A DNA stretch of 64,000 bases. It comes from Naematelia aurantialba. Lineage: Eukaryota; Basidiomycota; Tremellomycetes; Tremellales; Naemateliaceae. Under the pieces are notes generated by a model. That model did no database searches, had not been told where the DNA came from, and was given only the letters and a program-made list of their open reading frames with translations. Each line of letters opens with the position of its first letter. The stretch's first letter is position 1. The stretch lies in the NCBI GenBank assembly GCA_021527695.1, contig JAKFAO010000004.1, forward strand, positions 1,405,001 to 1,469,000. Direction: 5' to 3'. A program made the position numbers and the translations under genes. Shown here one piece after another: positions 11,566-23,542 of this stretch.

Positions 11566-12510
11566 TAGAATTTCCCATGTTTGGACAGTGCGGCGAGGGG
11601 GGGCAAGAGACGAAGACTTGGTGGAGAATCAGAATGCAGATGCATTATGTCATGACAAAAAAGTATCTGTACAGTACGTCAGCTTCTAGTGCCCCGGGAA
11701 GGCGCGAGAGAAGTCTTGTCTGTGCCAATAGATCCGGGTTGACACATTTGAGCGTGAAATCTCTTAGGGAGGGCTTTGGAGCAATATCTTCTGGGCGGTC
11801 GGCTGAAGAAGCCAGAGAAGGAGAGCTCTGACGTCTTGCCAATCCATGCCTGCTGAAGGGAGTGAGTGCACAGCCTCGTTTCCAGAGAATGAATTCCTTC
11901 TTAGTGGTTCCGAAGAGTGCAAGTGGCTCTCTGAACGTCACCGCGAACCTGGTCGGCTTCTTGTTTCGTCTGCGCGACTACCACGCCAGCCCGGCCGACC
12001 GAACAGCCTCTTCAAGCATTCACACGTTTGCGTCATGGCCACCGGCGTCCAGACCACGCCGGGCATGCCGAGCCCGTTGGTTGGCGCAGTCGAGAAGCAG
12101 AACCAGAAGTGCAGCGACATCCGAGGCCTTCTGGTGAGAGAAACGAGAATCGATGGCGAGTAAACCGCGCAATGTAATCCTATGTGATCCTATGTACACG
12201 GAAGGTCCGGGGTTCTGATGACCTCATCGGCTTCCTATGTAAGAAGACTCAACAGCTTCAATTTCCAGGTTTTTAACGTCACACCAGTAAAACATGTTTT
12301 CCGGGGATTCACTGGCTAGCAGATGCTAGCACTGCAATCCCAGTGAAGGCCGGTAAGAAAGAGGCGGTGCTATATCTCCTTTGAACAAGCCCAGGAAAGA
12401 TGGTACACATATATCAAGGCAGCTCACGCTTCACATTCCCCATTAGCATCAAACCATTTCCCTCTTCGTTGTTTTTTCTCGTCAGTCCTCCAACTACTTT
12501 CACCACAGCA
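11566..12510. other. Intergenic region between two orphan genes
   Basis: Nearly 950 bp with only weak open frames that show no family features. A TATA-like GCTATATC occurs near 12370, about 140 bp before the next start codon. A tiny tandem pair (ATCCTATGTG ATCCTATGTA, near 12177-12196) and a GCTAGC pair (12316-12331) are visible. Nothing functional is recognised. Confidence 0.4.
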
Positions 12511-13677
12511 ATGCAGCGTGAAGACGAGAAACGCCTCCTACGAGAGTTTGAAGGGAGGATGTGGACCCGGAGGTTCAGAGCGTCTCTACAATCCAATCCT
12601 CAAGACACCCAGAGCGGGCCCCTGACGGCGTTCCGCACCCTCATAGTTTCTGATACAGGCGACAGGAACTCCACGATGAAGGCACTTGCAGAATTTTTCG
12701 GTGAGGATTTAGAGCCTCCTGATGTCGAGGACGAGGGGGACGGGACGGGCAGTGAGAGGGGACTGTACAAGATGCTTCAAGAAGTTGCTCTGAGCGAGAC
12801 AAGCACAGTCGTGAGCGCCGACCAGTCGCCAGTGATCAATCAACCTGCTCCACTTTCTGCCTCCACTGCGGGTTCTTTCCCCATTGAAGAGATCGGAAAC
12901 AGCGGGCCAGAGACTGAGGCGAAGATCACTCCTCCATCGGAATCGTGGGCTACCTGGGCTGCGTACAACCACATGGACAAAGGAGATTCTGCCGCGTTCA
13001 TACGCCACGTCGAGACACGTAACTCTTTTCTCTGTCTCATTGGTGAGCCTGGCAGAGAGCTTGTCAGCTTTACATTCTTTCGTAACCCGAAGGACACGCA
13101 GATCTCCACCTCGGGCTACATCTGTGATCGTGAAGAGCTGGCCTCACATCTCAAGTACGGAAGTAGGAACCCCGTGCACGACAGTGAATGGGGAGTCTGG
13201 CAAGAACTGAAAGAGACACCTGTGACGCATGTCAGGGAACTGGTCTCCTCTGTGATCTCGTGGGTTGACCCTGTTATGTCCGTGCGGGTTGGCGCGTCCC
13301 AGTCGGAGCGCGACGCTCTCGTTTCCTCAGCTATGGACCCCCAATCAGACTCGCCGAGCGTTCCTCACTCCATGATCTATGCTCCTCTTCATACGATCCC
13401 CGAGGTCTTGTACAAGGAGGCAATGGAACTGTATATTGAAGGTTGGAAGGAGGCCACAAACACAGCGATGCTCGAACTAATACAGGGGATTTCATTGGGA
13501 GACAATCCACCGGAGACATTTGCTGGCAGCGAGGCTAACACGAAAGACGAGGTGGAGGGTGGACCGTCGACCGCGCAAGAGGAAGATCCCGGCAGCCGGA
13601 CCCTGGTCGAGTCGTCATCCGCCACCGAGCATGCTGACGATGAGACGGATGAGAAAACCCCACTACTGTCGGACTAA
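12511..13677 (+). CDS. Intronless orphan protein B (388 aa), function unknown
   Basis: Not recognised. The open frame reaches back to an ATG at 12400, but the stretch before 12511 reads like translated leader (Phe/Ser/Pro-rich). The ATG at 12511 has a better context (CAGCAATGC) and starts a charged protein (MQREDEKRLLREFEGRMW). A probable folded region at about 165-260 contains the strand RNSFLCLIGEPGRELVSFTF, a helix REELASHLKYG, and VRELVSSVISWVDP. A second helical patch, EVLYKEAMELYIEGWKEA, lies near 310-330. The tail is acidic and ends TPLLSD. There is no signal peptide or transmembrane helix. It belongs to the same class of intronless genes as those at 30-38 kb. Confidence 0.6.
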   Translation: MQREDEKRLLREFEGRMWTRRFRASLQSNPQDTQSGPLTAFRTLIVSDTGDRNSTMKALAEFFGEDLEPPDVEDEGDGTGSERGLYKMLQEVALSETSTVVSADQSPVINQPAPLSASTAGSFPIEEIGNSGPETEAKITPPSESWATWAAYNHMDKGDSAAFIRHVETRNSFLCLIGEPGRELVSFTFFRNPKDTQISTSGYICDREELASHLKYGSRNPVHDSEWGVWQELKETPVTHVRELVSSVISWVDPVMSVRVGASQSERDALVSSAMDPQSDSPSVPHSMIYAPLHTIPEVLYKEAMELYIEGWKEATNTAMLELIQGISLGDNPPETFAGSEANTKDEVEGGPSTAQEEDPGSRTLVESSSATEHADDETDEKTPLLSD

Positions 13678-14056
13678 GGAAGTATGTCCGGAGGGATTGA
13701 TCAACCGAATACAGAGAGTTTCAGGAGGATGATTGTGTTGCTATTGGTCCTATGGCGTATGAGAACCCTCACTTGCCAATTGGTTAGCCATGCACTCCAC
13801 GTTGACTCTAACCGTATCCATGGGGTGCATGCACGGACTGACCCTTACGAAACCTGCTTGAGGATGCGCGCCACTATTGAAATGCCGAAAACGCCGAGAT
13901 ACGCGGCTGCCTTTTCTGTTGCCTCTTGCCTTGTTTGGTTCATCTCCAAATATATTACATATAAGTCGAACTTGCCCGACTGGCAAGCGATTTGTCCATT
14001 GCCTGGCGATAGAGTTGACCTCACAACAGCCGGCATCAACGGCACAACTGGCAGAC
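13678..14056. promoter_or_regulatory. Upstream region of shugoshin
   Basis: An AT-rich patch at about 13949-13967 (AAATATATTACATATAAG) lies about 100 bp before the shugoshin ATG and is a plausible TATA-type element. No gene is supported on either strand. Confidence 0.35.
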
Positions 14057-16178
14057 ATGTCCCAGCGACAGTCGCGAGGATCTATCACCCTGCCGTGGTC
14101 CGGTCTGCGAGAGACCGAAGAACGATCACAAGCGGAGCTCTTTGACGATTGTGCGGTGCTTTCCCATCCACGGCTGAGAATACCGTCGGCTATCACTAAC
14201 CGTGTTATAGTCCGCAAGAGGCACAGCAAGCAGAATAGAGATATCATTGTGTAAGCGCATGCCTGACTGCTGCATGAGGGCAAGCTGATTATGTGAAGCG
14301 ACAATGCGACCCGCATGGCCATGATCAAATCACTACGGGATGAAGTCCAGTCACTGCAGAACGAGCTCTTTGAAGTACGACGTGCAAATGCGGTCTTGAA
14401 AGGGAAGATGCGACGGATGGGAAAGGAGATGTACAACCGAAGCGAAGTGAGCCTCGCTTTCTTTCTTACACCGATACCTGACGGTATGAAAGTCTACTCG
14501 CGTAGCTATAGAACAGGTGCTCTCTATCGTTCCCGCTCTTCAAACTATGTACACGGTACTCAGTGCTGGGAGAGACCCTGCGACACTAGAGCGCGATCGG
14601 CTAGACCTTGCAAACTACCCTATGATGGGAGTCACCAACGCCACTAATCCAGCAGCGAATGGCGCTGCGGCGCACCGATTGGGTGTATTGACGGAAACGT
14701 CCGAATACGGAAGCGATAGTGGACTGCCTGCTATTGAACCCAGGAAGTCAAGACGGGTATCAAGAGGGTGAGTCGAGTTTACTCGAAAGGAGCTAATCTG
14801 TAGAAGGCGAAGGACTGGTATTGGTTCCGTAGCAACGCGATCCCCTCTACCATCCCGACCCGCTTCAAAGTCTCGGCAGTCGGAGTCGCCTCTCAGACCA
14901 GCGTCACCCATAGCTCCTCTATCTTCATCCACGGCTGTGAGGGTTTTGGCTAGCGATATCGAGAAGAAAGCGAAGAAACGAAGGGAGAGCGGATTACTGC
15001 AGCATTTCAATGTCGAGACAACTGCCGAGTTTCTCGAGCGGATCACGTCTGACGAAATGTCATCGCAAATTGGTCCAACTGCCCCAGAGCCTTTGAAAAG
15101 CGTTGAACGAAACGTCGGACCTGACGTTGATACCAGAATTGGAAAACGAGGCGAGATGGATGGAGTTGCGCGAGGACAAGTCTCCAGTACCGACAATATG
15201 AACGCTAAAGCCGGTAAGCCATTTCATATAAGATGCCTTTGCTCTTCTGACGAATGATGATTGTTCAGCGGTGTCCACGAATACTAATGCTCCAAATGGA
15301 ATGGAATTTGAGCTATTCTCGCCGTTATCTGTGGCGACCAATCTGGACGACGACGGTGGTCGCGGTCGTCGTTCGCGCAAATCAGTCAACTACAAGGAAC
15401 CCAGTTTGGTCAAGTACGTCCCTCCCGTCCATCACGGGTAATATGGCTTATGCTTCCCAGGAAAATGCGCAAGCCTGATGGATATAACGAGCACGAGGGA
15501 CTTTTTGGGCGTCAATCGATGTCTTCTTCACACGCCAACTCTGCTGCTCACCAGTCGTCATCAACCGGTACTCCTTCAGCGTCATCTCCGACCAGCCAGG
15601 CGTCTCGGCCGTCTCGGCCACCTCCGGCAGTACATATGGCAGGTACCAGGCGGAAGTCGGTGTTACCCAAGAGCGGCGCTCGACCTCCCCCTTCGATACC
15701 GGACAACGACGATGACGACGAAGTCGAGGAAGCATTGGGTATGAGCCTTGGGCTAGACATGGGCGAGGCTCGGACGTCGACGCCTCTTCCGCACGTCCAA
15801 CTTGTCCAGCAGCCGCAATCTGGATTTGATCCTGAGCCGAAATCTGAGCCTTCGATACCTATACGGACCTCGCCTCGGAAGGCACGGGCGACTGTACCTG
15901 AAACTTCAATCAGGCCCTCTGGTCCTTCGACAACCTCGTCGGGCCAGACTAGGACAGCACCGAAACCCCAGTTGGGGGTAGGCAGGCCAACGGCCTCGTC
16001 GACTGCCCGTGGCGCCCCGGCCAGCCATAGGTCATTGTCCGGCGCTTCAAAAACGCAAATGCAAACGCAAACGCAAACGCAAGGCCGAGCAAGAGACGCG
16101 TTGGCAGAAATGCCTGCGTTGAACGGACGACTAGGCGGGCCGGACAAGGCAGACAATGTAGGCACGGGAAGGACGTGA
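14057..16178 (+). CDS. SGO1: Shugoshin, protector of centromeric cohesin
   Basis: Centromere protein that recruits PP2A to shield cohesin and helps chromosome bi-orientation. Splicing 14057-14150, 14211-14250, 14299 onward gives the N-terminal coiled coil FRKRHSKQNRDIIVDNATRM followed by IKSLRDEVQSLQNELFEVRR, the diagnostic shugoshin N domain where PP2A-B' binds. The diagnostic C-terminal basic box is also present, GRRSRKSVNYKEPSL joined across an intron to KKMRKPDG; in this family it binds phosphorylated histone H2A. Between them is a Ser/Pro-rich linker. After the basic box there is a long low-complexity Ser/Thr/Pro tail with a short Gln-Thr repeat, ending at 16178. Both family motifs depend on splicing and are not visible in any single open frame. 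Confidence 0.92.
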
Positions 16179-16540
16179 AGGGGGCAAACGGGATGGGGTT
16201 CGAGGCGAATGTGAAGAAGGCCACGAGGAGGATCAGCTCGGCCGTATGAGGCAGGGTAGTATAGATGTCATCTTGTTCTCGATCTGCCAAGTATCCAGGT
16301 AGCGCGCGTGGCTCAAACGGCTCAACGTAGCTCGGCGGAGCGAGGTGGTAGGATCTCAAGAGAGCAAGGCATCACATGAGGGTATCGTACTATACACAAC
16401 CGACGTAACAACAGACCCAGGCTTGCCGCGTAAAGACGTCCAACGGGTCCCCTCTCATCTAGTACTGTGGGGGATTTGCAATCATCAACATGTTCGTCCT
16501 TGAATTAGGAGTCCTTCGTCGTCTGGATCTTGAACCAGGA
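16179..16540. other. Intergenic region between convergent SGO1 and MOB1
   Basis: Shared 3' region of two converging genes. No gene, repeat or structure is recognised. Confidence 0.4.
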
Positions 16541-18075
16541 TCACTTTGATGTCTCCTCCAAGATGGTCTTGTTGAAATCTTCGAGAGGGACGAGATCTTT
16601 CTCTGACAGGAGGGAGAACTGAGCACCATGAGCTTGGCCACTAGGCGATCTACGTCTACGTCTACCCCGATTGTGAGGAATGTGGGATCATGTTGACTCA
16701 CCTCGTCGACGAAGAGCAAGAAATGCCGGTAGTTGGTATTGAGGTGTGCTGTGATTGTGTCAGACTGGTACAAGAAGGGCTAAGAGGTCGGACCCGGGGT
16801 AATCTGCCGGAGTGACGGGGCCGAAAAGGCAGATAAGACACAACTCACCCTCGATACCTAGGGCGCAGATCTGGTCAAAGTGGGAGTGGTAGATGTGAGC
16901 ATAGACACGGAACAGGCGACGCAGGATCGTCTTGGCGGTGTTGAGGAACGTAGGTGGGAAGCGCACGCCTGAGGTGTCACGGTATCAGCTGTCCTCTAAG
17001 ACCGACATGTCAAGGCAGACGACTGAGGGGAAAAAATCGCCAATGTGGTGGTGAGGGGCCAAAATGTGGAAAGGAAGACGGACCGATTTTTTGCGGAAAG
17101 TGTTTCTCGTCGTCGAGGATCGACTGGGTCCATGTCATCAATGCCTCGACGTAGGCTGGGGCGGAGAGGTGGGTGGGCTTCTTGCTGTTACGCCAGGCAG
17201 GGATACGCGGGGGGAGGATATCCATAGAACGCGTAAAATAAGGACGTAATCCACAAGGAGTGTGCCAATGGGAGGATGAGCGGGAAGAAGGTACGATATA
17301 CGTCAGCTCCGCACGCACATGCTTGCCAAATGGTGACGGGGCAAAGTCCATTGGGAAGAAAGAGGTGTACGACGTACTAGTTCTCGCCATCTTCCCAGAA
17401 GTACTCGTACCTAGTGGCGTATGAGCACCAGTTCCCCACATTGGTACGGGTAGCTCACTTGGGTCCAGCATTCATGATGGGACACTGCGGATCGCATCAG
17501 CCTCTCGTCGGTGCTGAGAGCAGAGGCAGATACTCACGTCGGTCGGTGTGCAGAATTCTGATATTGTCCCATATAGCATATTCACGTGGTTAAAAAAGTC
17601 CACAGCTGTTGCAAAGATAGTCAGCTCGCTTCGGTGACTTGGACGACTGATGCCGCCGAGGTGGATACGAAGGAACCAAGGGGATGGAGGATGAAGCTGA
17701 CTGTGCACTGCAATCCATTCTTGAAGGTCCTCGCCCTCCGGCAGCTGTACAGCCGTACGCAAGTTTCCCGAGCCCTACATGGCAGATGGAAACACAACGT
17801 CAGCAAGAGTCGGCATGCAATCAAGGCAACGGACCAGGGTTTGTTGTGCGTATTGCTTGAGCTGCCATTGTTTCGTGCCCTCGGGGACCTTTTTCGGCTT
17901 GAACGCTAGGAACGCGATCAGCCAAATGCAAGGTTCCAGACGGTTGGACATTGCTGCCATCCAGTCGGTGGAGGTGACACGTACTGCGGGACTGGTTGTT
18001 CTTGCTGGCAAACATCAGCTGTGCACTCTCACTCAAACAGCTCCAAACGACACACAGGTTGAATAATGTCGACAT
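16541..18075 (-). CDS. MOB1: MOB1 kinase activator (mitotic exit / septation network)
   Basis: Binds and activates NDR/Dbf2-type kinases in the mitotic exit/septation pathway. Spliced on the minus strand from ATG at 18075 to TGA at 16541-16543, about 10 exons and about 215 residues. Readable blocks in order: MSTLFNLKNNQSRTFKPKK, PEGTKQWQLKQYAQQTLGSG, AVQLPEGEDLQEWIAVH, TVDFFNHVNMLYGTISEFC, KKPTHLSAPAYVEALMTWTQ, FPPTFLNTAKTILRRLFRVY, AHLNTNYRHFLLFVDE and LLSEKDLVPLEDFNKTI. The zinc-binding set is complete: cysteines in SEFCTPTDC and histidines in HIYHSHF. The LPEGEDL-EW motif fits MOB1 rather than MOB2. It is head to head with SWC5. Confidence 0.94.
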
Positions 18076-18360
18076 GTTGCGCTGATCAACCTGGATGTGC
18101 AGTCACTGGCTACCAGCTGAGTACACGAGGCAGTGCCGTGCAAGCGATTTGTCCCTTCGTTGTCGTGGGGTGGTTGGAGTGGTCTGCAGGACAGACGCTG
18201 GATGGTGATGAGAGACTTTTGACGCGTCTCAAACATCGCCGCGCGACCGTTTCATTTTGATCCCGTCGCCACCCAACTCCGTCGAAGTCCATGCCGTTAG
18301 AATCTCGCCCTGTCCAGGCTCTCGAGATACTTTACTCTTACCATCAAGGCCAATACCGAG
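18076..18360. promoter_or_regulatory. Divergent promoter region MOB1/SWC5
   Basis: The 285 bp between two divergent start codons must hold both upstream regions. No consensus site stands out by eye. Confidence 0.45.
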
Positions 18361-19564
18361 ATGGCCACACTAGCTACTGCAGATTTGGGCTCGGACGATT
18401 CAGATGCGGATTTCGTTCCGACCGCACCGAAGCAAAGGTCCAAGTCAAAAGGGAAGAGAGCGGTCAAACGACCTCGATCACAATCTGTGTCTGGCTCCAG
18501 CTCGGCAAGCGACGACGACGACGACGACGACGATGCTGACGAAGATGGCGAGGGGGGTAGTGGCGTAGAGGAGGGGGAAGCAAAGCGGCTGAGGCTTGAC
18601 CAAGAGGCGGCGGAAGAAGAAGAGCGGCAGAAGAAGGCTCGGTCGATCCTCGAAAGCCTCAAAGCGGAAAGTGCGCGACAGGCGGATTCTTCAACAAATG
18701 TTGGTATTACAGCAGCGAAGGAGGCAACGCAACCAGAGGCACAGATGGTGGAGGTCAGGCGAGCGAGGAATTTCGCTGGGGAGACGATCTAGTGCGCCCT
18801 GCCAAACTGAGCGAGGACTGGCTGACTGCATGGGTAGTGAGACTGTCCGACTGCCAGCTTCGGATCCAGAGGCGGTCGCGTACCTCGCTGCGAGAGCACA
18901 TGACGAGCCAAACAAGCCCTCTCCTGCAGCGGGTGCGGACACAAATGCTGGTCCTGGGCCAACAGCGGACCAGCACACCAAGACGAACGGAACCACATAC
19001 CCAACAGCAGAAACGCAGGGTACGGATTCTCGGCCGCCGTCGGCTGCTCCACATGCTGCTGCTGCTTCACTACCACCATCCAAGCCGACCCCGAAGCCTT
19101 TTGTCAAGCGGAAACCACGACAAAGCCTGGAAGCCATGGCGAGCGCCCTGGACAAGGGCAAGAAAATGACGACGCTGGAGAAGGTGTGTAGAAAGCGTTG
19201 CTTTCATGCTCTGCTTTCATGCTTGTCTTTCAAGTTCTGCCTGCTGTATTCTGCTTGTTGAACCTGCTTGTTGAAGCCTTCCTGGTCTGATTGTTGGAGC
19301 TCCTGTCGACTCCTGAGTGGAGTTTTGGCAGCCTGTGATTCCCAATATCGAATCTACCTACATTTCTGGCGATGAACGTGAGCTGATTACCGCCGTTAGT
19401 CCAAGATGGACTGGGCCAGCCACACATCCAGCACGACCGGCATGTCCGACGAGCTCGCTGCCAATCGCCGGAGTGGGGGGCTGCTTGCGAATCGCGAGTT
19501 TTTGGACCGTGTCAGCGAGCGGAAAGACGGCGCTTTCGAGGAGGGCAAGACGAAGCGGCGATGA
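18361..19564 (+). CDS. SWC5: SWC5/BCNT subunit of the SWR1 histone-exchange complex
   Basis: Subunit needed for SWR1-dependent exchange of H2A for H2A.Z. Exons: 18361-18791, 18838-19183, 19400-19564. The N terminus is acidic with a long Asp run (about residues 45-55), as in Swc5 proteins that contact H2A-H2B. The BCNT-C domain at the end reads FAGETIYETVRLPASDPEA in the middle, then KGKKMTTLEK joined to SKMDWASHTSSTTGMSDELA. It finishes GGLLANREFLDRVSERK with a basic end. The 46-nt intron at 18792-18837 restores FAGETIYETV. Intron 2 is 216 nt. The identity rests mainly on the BCNT-C block. Confidence 0.9.
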
Positions 19565-20360
19565 GCCTCGACTGCGATCGGCATCGTTCGTCTCGACTCG
19601 TGGCATTGGACGGCGTATGTGTCCATGTCGCCATGGAGTATCGCCTGGATTTCACCGATCTCAGCATAGCATCAATTATAGTCGCTGCCATGCACTCCGA
19701 TGAGCATTTTCGCACCAGCATTCGACCGGCATGGTTCAACCAGTGCAGGCCGCTTAGCACTTGCAGAGGTTCCCACCAGTGAGGCATCGCAGCACTTGCA
19801 GCTACGCTAGCGCGGAACGGCGTCACGCGCAACCATGCACAAGCAACCATGCACTAACATCGCAACTCGTCAAACGTCACACGGATTAACCGCCAAAGAG
19901 GAGAAAGGAATATACTACTACCACTACCGCCACCACACCCCTCTCGTCTCGCTCTTCTCGGCCCTTGTGCTTCCCTCCGCTATTATTACGCCATTCTTTT
20001 GCCTGGTAATCTCATAACCCTTGCCGTGCACGTCACCCCATCATCCACCTTCCACCCCCTCGTCCCTTTGCTACTTGACCTCGTCACCTTGACCTCGATG
20101 CCCTGCTTAGTCGACGCTCCTGCTATCCACATCCCGTTGGCCGCCTTGCTTCCTCACAGATATCCTCCATGCTCCTTACTCCGTCGTCAAGCATATCTCC
20201 CACTTTCCGCCACATCGGGACCAGCCATCCGCATCCACCGTGCACCACCACTATCCGCCGCTATCCATGCATGTCCTGTCATTATCCATCATATCGAGTC
20301 TTCAAGCCAGATCGTTCATTTCGTCAATCCTCGAGTCGGGTCAAGCGAGCGCCCGCTGAA
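19565..20360. other. Intergenic region between convergent SWC5 and a minus-strand gene
   Basis: About 800 bp of 3' flanks. Positions 19900-20340 are C-rich on the + strand, with open frames that continue antisense into the neighbouring gene. No family or structure is recognised. Confidence 0.4.
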
Positions 20361-22944
20361 TCACACCCTGAGCCCCTTCCTACTCTTCTTCTTCTTCGCC
20401 TTTCCCTTGGCCCTCCCTCTCCCCCAGTCCCCCGGCACGCCCCCATCCCTCGCATCCCACTCTTCCCCTTCTAGGACCAGCTCGCGGGGCGGCAGGCCGG
20501 CTTCCCATGCTCCAGGACTGGAGATGGCCAGCACCGGCGGCTCCCCCCTCAAAGGCGGCGTGCCCGGCCTCCGAATGCTCAGGCTCGCATTTCCATTTGC
20601 ATTCAGGTTGAGGTGTTTCAGTGAGTCCGGGAGAGGCGGGACTGGCGGTGGCGGCGCCACTGGAAGAAGCAGGGCCGCGCGTAGGGACTTGATTGACCGT
20701 TGCTTCCGCGGTCCTGGCGTGGACGTCGGCGCTTCACGAGCAGACGTTTTGCTCGTCCTTGCGGTAACGGCGCCGGTGCCGCCGGTTTCAGAGGCCGATG
20801 AGCGTGAGCCAAAGCTGTCCGATGCCGCCGATTTAGTTGGCTGGGTTGGTGGCGTGGCAGGTTTGTAGAAGAATGACTTGGTGTAGTCGATCCCTTCTTC
20901 ACTGGTATCCACGACTGTAGAGGCCCAAGGCAGGCCGGGACGCTTACGATCAGGCGTCGAGTTCCAGCCTGCAAATTGCTGTCCTGTGGCATCCCAGTCC
21001 AGTCTCGGACTGAGCACCAGACCGTTGTCGTCGCCGTCGCTCGCCTTGACGGCAGCAGGAATACCCACGACCTCGCGCAGACGAGCGAGAGACGGTCGCA
21101 ATCGGAGGGCGGATGAAGGTCCCGCAGCAGTACTTGGGAACGCAGGGAGATCGACTGAATCCGTCGATGTAGAGTCGCAAATCACCGGTGAGGCAGTGAC
21201 GAGCGCCGGGGCGGCAGGCGCTGCTGGGGTTATACGTATTGGCGCTGATGGGCGGGATGGTACAGCCTGTGGGATAGGCGCATACGATGGTGAAGGCTCG
21301 GCCGCACCGAAGAAGGCAGAACGGATCGACCCCAGCCAGCTCGGACGAGGTTGAACGGTATGCAGAAGAGGGGTGGATTGTGCCATCCGGAGGCGAGTCG
21401 CGCGATCGCCATACTTCAGCGGACGCTTCTCGGGTACAGGGGCCTCTTGCTGTTCCGTCTGTTCGGTCTCGAGCACTGGCTGTGCTTGGGCTCGTGATTC
21501 TCGCTCTCGTTCTTCTTCTCGTTCTGGAGATGGCGACAAGGTGCGTCGACCGGATATTGAGTCACGCCGAGGCGAGCCGTCTTCGGCGGGTAATGGCGCC
21601 AATTCGACAGGCGGCGAATCGAAGCTCTCATCGTACGCTACCGCATCCTGCATGATCCGACTGCCGATGTCGTCCCCTGCATCACTGCCGCTCATCACCA
21701 AAACATCGTCCACGTCCTCCTCCTCGCTGTCTCTCAGGTCGCGCTCTTCACTGCATTCCCGACTTGATCCAAGACTGCCAACGTCTACTTCACCAAAGGA
21801 CATCCCGTACAGCTCATCGTCCTCGCATTGCGCTTCGTAGTCTGTCGGCAGGGGACAGTAGCCGTACGCATCGTCCTCAATCAATGGTGGGGGTGGGGCG
21901 GTAGGTGGGGACCGGAGCAAGGCCTGCATTGAAGCTGGCGGTTCGGCAATGCCACGGAACCCGCTGGGAACCCTCGCCTCTTCTGTGAAGTATCTCACGA
22001 CGGGTGGACGTTCTTCCTGCGGCACGGGCGGGTCAGACTGGGCTCGCTTCGACGTGCCGGCGGAACGATCCAGCTCCCAGTTAGACTTGACCTTTCGTAC
22101 ACCCTCGCCGCCTTTTGCCAAGCCCAGACCAACAGCTCGTGCAGGCTCGTCGTAAGACACTGGAGGCGAAACATCCATGACGGCTTTGGCGGCCTTGCTC
22201 AGCACGCCGGTCCACCAGCCGTGCGACGACTCGTAGCTGCTCGAGAGATCGTTGGGGGCCGGAGAATCCTGCTGCGCCAGCGTGGAACGCAGTAGCGAGC
22301 TGCTCGACTTGAGCGGAATAGTGGGTTCCGTGACATTGAGGATCCGATGCTGGGCTTGGCCCTGCATGGTGCCCCCAAAGCCGAAGCCGTATGCCTGGTA
22401 CAGAGCGTCGACCTCGTCCGCGTCGGGCTCGTCGAGGGTACGCCAGATCCGTCCGCGCAACCGCTCCGCCTCGGGCGTATACACACGAGTGTGTTTATAT
22501 CCCGCCTCTTGCAGCAGGTCAGCAAGCGACGAGTACTCGTGGGCGGGGGATGGTGTGATGGTCAGTGCTTGAGACTGAGGCGCGACAGCAGAGTGCAGCG
22601 GCGGCCGAGGGGTAGTATCGATCGATGGAGCGGGATAGGGTGTATGTGATGGTTTTGGTCGAGGCGGCTGAGGCTGCGGCTGGGATCGTGTTTGCGGTTG
22701 TGGCAGTGGTTTTGCTGGCGGCTGTTTGGCTCGCGTGACAGGTTTCGCAGGCAGAGGGTGAGGCTGATATGGTCCCGCAGAGGGGGCTGCCTGCTTGCGA
22801 GCGAGTTGTTGGGGGTTGCGCGATGGGCCAGGCTTGCTTCGCGACAGATGGGCGGGGTACCGACTGGACGGCGTCGGCGTCTCTGGCGGAGCTGTCTGCA
22901 GAATCGTAAGTCCTGCAGTATGACAACGAGAGACAACACACCAT
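20361..22944 (-). CDS. Long, mostly disordered protein of unknown function
   Basis: Not recognised. The main exon (20361 to about 22899) gives a protein of about 850 residues. It is joined through a 43-nt intron to an ATG at 22942-22944 that is directly followed by the donor GTGTGT. An alternative in-frame ATG lies 72 nt upstream at 23016. The N terminus is Pro/Gln-rich. A compact patch follows with EYSSLADLLQEAGYKHTRVY and GRIWRTLDEPDADEVDALYQ. The middle is acidic with Ser/Pro stretches. Later come SWLGSIRSAFFG, RLREVVGIPA and GIDYTKSFFYKPATPP, and the end is strongly basic (GKAKKKKSRKG). There is no signal peptide or membrane helix. It may be a fungal-specific regulatory or scaffold protein; that is inference. 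Confidence 0.7.
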
Positions 22945-23542
22945 TGTGAATGATATCGGTGAACCTGTTGCCCTAGCCTCGAGAAGTGGCTTGGTCCAGT
23001 TGAGAGTGTCGATCAAGGACTATGCGAGCCTGGATCTGATCGCTGCCGCTGTTTGTATAGCAGAATACGGAGAAGAAGGAATGTTGCGAATCAGACCGAG
23101 TGATCGGGTTGTTTGGTTTGGTCAATCCCCTTGCTCTGTCTATCCAGAAATCTGTCGGTATATTGTCGAGTGTCAGCAGTTGAGAATCGGTTATCGGCGT
23201 AGGATCAAGTGTCGAAGCGTCGAGAGCTTCAGTCGACCGATACTAGTGGTTTGTCGTGCAAAGCTTGAACGACCGGGAAAAATACAATGACCAAACAATG
23301 CAACGTCCCACAGGAAAGAAAGGAAAGCGGCTCAGGGTGTTTGCAGGCGGCGACCTCCGCTTGGGGGGGCGGAAAAAGTAAAAACAGCCGCGTGTGATGG
23401 GAGAGTTTCGCCCTGGAACATGCTGGATGTGACATGCCGAATGGCACAGAGACGCACATGCTTGGCTTGGGGCGGGATGGGAGAGTATGGACGTCACCTG
23501 CGCATGGGAAAACATCGTACTACATGTGAAGTGAGGGATGGA
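22945..23542. other. Intergenic region between the disordered-protein gene and PEX10
   Basis: Contains the upstream region of the minus-strand gene and the 3' flank of PEX10. Open frames are short and unsupported. Nothing else is recognised. Confidence 0.4.

Noticed and set aside
12400..12510. Upstream start for orphan B
   Set aside because: The added residues look like untranslated leader and the ATG at 12511 has a better context.
13750..14436. 228-codon minus-strand open frame
   Set aside because: It overlaps the shugoshin exons, whose diagnostic motifs read cleanly on the + strand.
19999..20868. 289-codon plus-strand open frame
   Set aside because: Its second half is antisense to the disordered-protein gene and the first half is C-rich intergenic sequence.
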